This document shows positions 31,400-33,135 of a stretch of DNA of 33,135 bases, in pieces; within the stretch, counting starts at the first letter, position 1, and every line of letters starts with the position of its first letter. The stretch is taken from assembly GCA_024401925.1 (NCBI GenBank), contig JAKSKD010000019.1:1-33135 (forward strand). The letters run 5' to 3'. The stretch is from Bacteroidales bacterium. Lineage in GTDB: Bacteria; Bacteroidota; Bacteroidia; Bacteroidales; UBA932. Made by a program: the position numbers and the translations under genes. The notes beneath the pieces were generated by a model. It saw only the letters and a program-made list of their open reading frames with translations. It searched no databases and was not told the origin of the DNA.

Positions 31400-32281
31400 T
31401 TATTCAATTCCTTCAATGGTTACTTCAGTTCCCGCTATTCTCTTGACCATCCCCTGTAGCGTCTTACCTGGGCCGACTTCAACAAATCTTTCTACACCAT
31501 CCGCTACCATATTCCTCACAATCTCTGTCCATCTTACCGGGTATGTAAGTTGCAGCAGCATGTTTTGCTTGATTTCTTCCGGATCTGTCACTGGCGTTGC
31601 AGGAACATTCTGGAAAATCGGGCAGGAAGGGGCTTTAACGGGAGTCTCCTGTATGGCCTTCGCGAATTCCAGACGTGCCGGTTCCATAAGAGGGGAGTGG
31701 AAAGCTCCTTCTACAGGAAGCATCAAAATCCTTCTGGCTCCTGCCTCGGAAAGTCTTGCACAGGCGCTTTCAACTGCCGCTTTCTCTCCGGAGATAACCA
31801 CCTGCATATCGCTGTTATAGTTGGCCGGAATGACGATTCCGTCTGTTTCAGCGCATATTCTGTCAATCGTCGCGTGGTCTGTTCCGATGATGGCAGCCAT
31901 TGCTCCCGGTGCGTATTCGCAGCATTTGCGCATCTCGGTGGCGCGTCTCGCCACCAGCCTGAGACCATCCTCGAAGCTGATGGACCCTGCCGCTGTAAGT
32001 GCGGAGAACTCACCGAGGGAATGTCCGGCAACCACATCCGGACAGAAGTCGTCCATTGTCGCGGCAAGGATAAAAGAATGAAGGAAAATGGCAGGCTGGG
32101 TCACTTTCGTGGCTCTCAGGTCTTCTTCACTTCCTTCAAACATTATTTCGCTTATCTTGAATCCCAGAATGTCATTGGCCCGCTCGAACATGTCGCGGGC
32201 AACAGAGCTGTCATCATAGAGATGCTTGCCCATGCCAGGGAACTGTGAGCCCTGTCCAGGAAAGATATAAGCAGTTTTCAT
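31400..32281 (-). CDS. fabD: Malonyl-CoA:ACP transacylase
   Basis: FabD moves malonyl from CoA to acyl carrier protein for fatty acid synthesis. The 293-aa product has FPGQGSQFPGMGK at the N terminus, the nucleophile Ser88 in GHSLGE (residues 86-91), the Arg-containing RRATEMRK segment, the catalytic His195 in VEGAFHSPLM and the C-terminal VEVGPGKTLQGMVKRI. Length and order match the family. The start is ATG 32281. No other fab gene is adjacent in the window. It probably heads the fabD-PFOR transcript. Confidence 0.97.
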   Translation of the reverse strand: MKTAYIFPGQGSQFPGMGKHLYDDSSVARDMFERANDILGFKISEIMFEGSEEDLRATKVTQPAIFLHSFILAATMDDFCPDVVAGHSLGEFSALTAAGSISFEDGLRLVARRATEMRKCCEYAPGAMAAIIGTDHATIDRICAETDGIVIPANYNSDMQVVISGEKAAVESACARLSEAGARRILMLPVEGAFHSPLMEPARLEFAKAIQETPVKAPSCPIFQNVPATPVTDPEEIKQNMLLQLTYPVRWTEIVRNMVADGVERFVEVGPGKTLQGMVKRIAGTEVTIEGIE

Positions 32282-32309
32282 CGCTTTTACGCCAATTTAT
32301 ATATTCTAA

Positions 32310-32317
32310 CAAAAATA
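32310..32317 (-). promoter_or_regulatory. Candidate -7 element of fabD
   Basis: On the minus strand TATTTTTG (32317-32310) matches TAnnTTTG, 28 bp ahead of the fabD ATG. The -33 partner is not obvious. It lies back to back with the tRNA-Arg promoter element. Confidence 0.5.
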
Positions 32318-32340
32318 GCAATATTTTTAATAAAATGGAG

Positions 32341-32348
32341 TATCTTTG
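32341..32348 (+). promoter_or_regulatory. Candidate -7 element of tRNA-Arg(CCG)
   Basis: TATCTTTG matches TAnnTTTG and ends 12 bp before the first base of the tRNA, the right distance for a short 5' leader. A good TTTG -33 element is not visible. Confidence 0.55.
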
Positions 32349-32360
32349 CTATGAAAATTT

Positions 32361-32432
32361 GCTCCCTTAGTTTAATGGATAGAATTTAGGATTCCGGTTC
32401 CTACGATAGGCGTTCGATTCGCCTAGGGGGTA
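32361..32432 (+). tRNA. tRNA-Arg (anticodon CCG)
   Basis: The cloverleaf is complete. Acceptor GCTCCCT pairs with AGGGGGT with wobbles at positions 1 and 3, followed by discriminator A. The anticodon stem TAGGA/TCCTA encloses TTCCGGT, giving anticodon CCG for CGG codons. The T arm is AGGCG-TTCGATT-CGCCT. CCA is not encoded. The D arm is TTAGTTTAATGGATAGAA. A decayed integrase downstream suggests that the 3' end served as an attachment site. Confidence 0.95.
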
Positions 32433-32450
32433 CAAATAATGAAATCTTCT

Positions 32451-32508
32451 GAAACTGTCCGAAATGTTTTGAACTCAAAATCAACGAGTTAGCATCTCGG
32501 ACAATTTC
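32451..32508 (+). repeat. Long imperfect hairpin 18 bp after tRNA-Arg(CCG)
   Basis: Nested complementary blocks form one 58-nt hairpin: GAAA/TTTC, TGTCCGA/TCGGACA (32456-32462 with 32497-32503), ATG/CAT, and AACTC/GAGTT (32472-32476 with 32486-32490), with single mismatches between blocks and a 9-nt loop. No T-run follows, so it is a poor terminator. The place, between a tRNA and an integrase remnant, fits a recombination or regulatory site of an integrated element, but no function is shown. The rest of 32433-32605 holds no gene. Confidence 0.6.
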
Positions 32509-32533
32509 GTTGAAAACCACCTGTTTTCGCTTA

Positions 32534-32555
32534 GGTTGACAAAAGGTTGACAAAA
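32534..32555 (+). repeat. Tandem 11-bp direct repeat (2 copies)
   Basis: GGTTGACAAAA occurs twice head to tail at 32534-32544 and 32545-32555. The second copy supplies a TTG that stands 22 bp before TACATTTG (32572-32579), which resembles a promoter with a slightly long spacer for the integrase. One helical turn of spacing suits side-by-side protein binding, e.g. integrase arm-type sites or a repressor; this is inference. Confidence 0.55.
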
Positions 32556-32605
32556 ATCAGAAATATTTTCCTACATTTGTATCGTATGATAAACTATGGG
32601 AAGAT

Positions 32606-33135
32606 ATGAAGATAAGTTGCAGTCTATCAAGCAAGTCCGACAAGGCCACGGGATATTTTCATCTTCCACAGTTGTATCGGCTGTCGTGTCAGCGATCTGA
32701 TGCGTATGACCAAAAGCAACATTGTCGGCAATTCCATCGAATATGTAGCGGGCAAGACGAAGGACAGTTCGCTGAAAGTGCTTCACGTCCCCCTGATGTC
32801 AATCTCCAAGGAAATTCTGGACCGCTATCCCGAAGGGCCCAAACTTCTTCCTTTCATCAGCGCACAGCGCTACAATCACGCCATCAAGAAAATCTTCAAG
32901 GCTGCCGGAGTCACAAGGATGGTTACAGTCATAGACCCCTTGACAAGAGAGGAGAAACAGGTCCCCATCAACAAAATCGCCAGCAGCCATATGGCGCGCA
33001 AGACTTTCTGCGGCAATCTGTACCGCAGCGTCAAGGACCCCGACCTCGTGGGCTCGCTGTTCGGTCACGCCCACGGTTCTGCAGCCTTCACCCGCTATCG
33101 CGACATTGATGACGATATGAAGCAGGAACTTGTCA
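32606..33135 (+). pseudogene. Tyrosine recombinase/integrase, 5'-truncated and frameshifted, continues past window
   Basis: The C-terminal catalytic domain of a Bacteroidales integrase is read from about 32649: RDIFIFHSCIGCRVSDLM (first catalytic Arg in GCR), then KTKDSSLKVLHVPL. HMARKTF (HxxR) is near 32988, GHAHGS near 33064 and FTRYRDI (tyrosine nucleophile) near 33090. It is open to the window edge. The preceding LSSKSDKA lies in another frame; removing one base at about 32648 would join the frames as LSSKSDKARDIFIF. The arm-binding and core-binding N-terminal domains (about 200 residues in intact relatives) are absent between here and the tRNA. A 145-aa reading frame from ATG 32700 exists, but it lacks the first catalytic Arg. 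Confidence 0.8.

Noticed and set aside
32700-33135. Intact small integrase starting at ATG 32700
   Set aside because: The reading frame continues upstream with conserved integrase residues (RDIFIF, GCRVSDL including the first catalytic Arg), so this ATG lies inside a longer ancestral gene.

Overview
The window looks like a chromosomal segment from an uncultured member of the Bacteroidales (Bacteroidota), possibly a gut-type lineage; genus cannot be fixed from sequence. Supporting signs are the TTTG-N19-20-TAnnTTTG promoters, the general absence of Shine-Dalgarno sites, families typical of the phylum (DUF4831, DUF1573, TIGR02757, short-form ParE, a Bacteroidales-type tyrosine integrase) and secreted glycoside hydrolases beside housekeeping genes.

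Layout. (1) 1-2360, minus strand: tRNA-Arg(ACG, cut by the window start) behind rplS, then dnaJ and grpE. (2) 2382-13439, minus strand: nine genes packed with overlaps or gaps of at most 26 bp (POT peptide transporter, TIGR02757 protein, zeta-like P-loop kinase, TldD, PmbA/TldE, SlyD-type PPIase, GT2 glycosyltransferase, TrkA, GH3 enzyme), ended by an intrinsic terminator at 2324-2360. (3) 13515-16902, plus strand: lipid A acyltransferase, DUF4831 protein, pepD. (4) 16893-18187: promoter, leader hairpin, rpsF-rpsR-rplI and terminator. (5) 18246-23219, plus strand: cellobiose 2-epimerase-like protein, SGNH O-acetylesterase and lipoprotein GH3, a plausible small module for acetylated beta-linked oligosaccharides. 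(6) 23366-27032, minus strand: DUF1573, parE, PlsC-like acyltransferase. (7) 27069-27620, plus strand: a 57-aa 2[4Fe-4S] ferredoxin and an HTH-only LysR-type protein under a strong promoter with a palindrome in its spacer. (8) 27843-32281, minus strand: fabD and pyruvate:ferredoxin oxidoreductase. (9) 32361-33135: tRNA-Arg(CCG), a long hairpin, a tandem 11-bp repeat and a decayed tyrosine integrase, i.e. the edge or relic of a tRNA-targeted integrated element.

The most unexpected structure is a pair of related GC-rich elements filling two convergent intergenic gaps (23225-23361, read on the minus strand, and 27648-27774, read on the plus strand). Their 84-nt cores match at about 68 positions in an ungapped hand alignment. 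Three hairpins carry compensatory base-pair changes, yet the outer closing stems are unrelated in sequence while each is perfectly or nearly self-complementary. This points to a dispersed structured repeat family whose fold is conserved. I do not recognise it as a named family.

Functionally the window is mostly housekeeping (translation, chaperones, topoisomerase, fatty acid and lipid A synthesis, fermentative pyruvate oxidation with its likely ferredoxin partner) with two carbohydrate-degradation insertions and one mobile-element scar.
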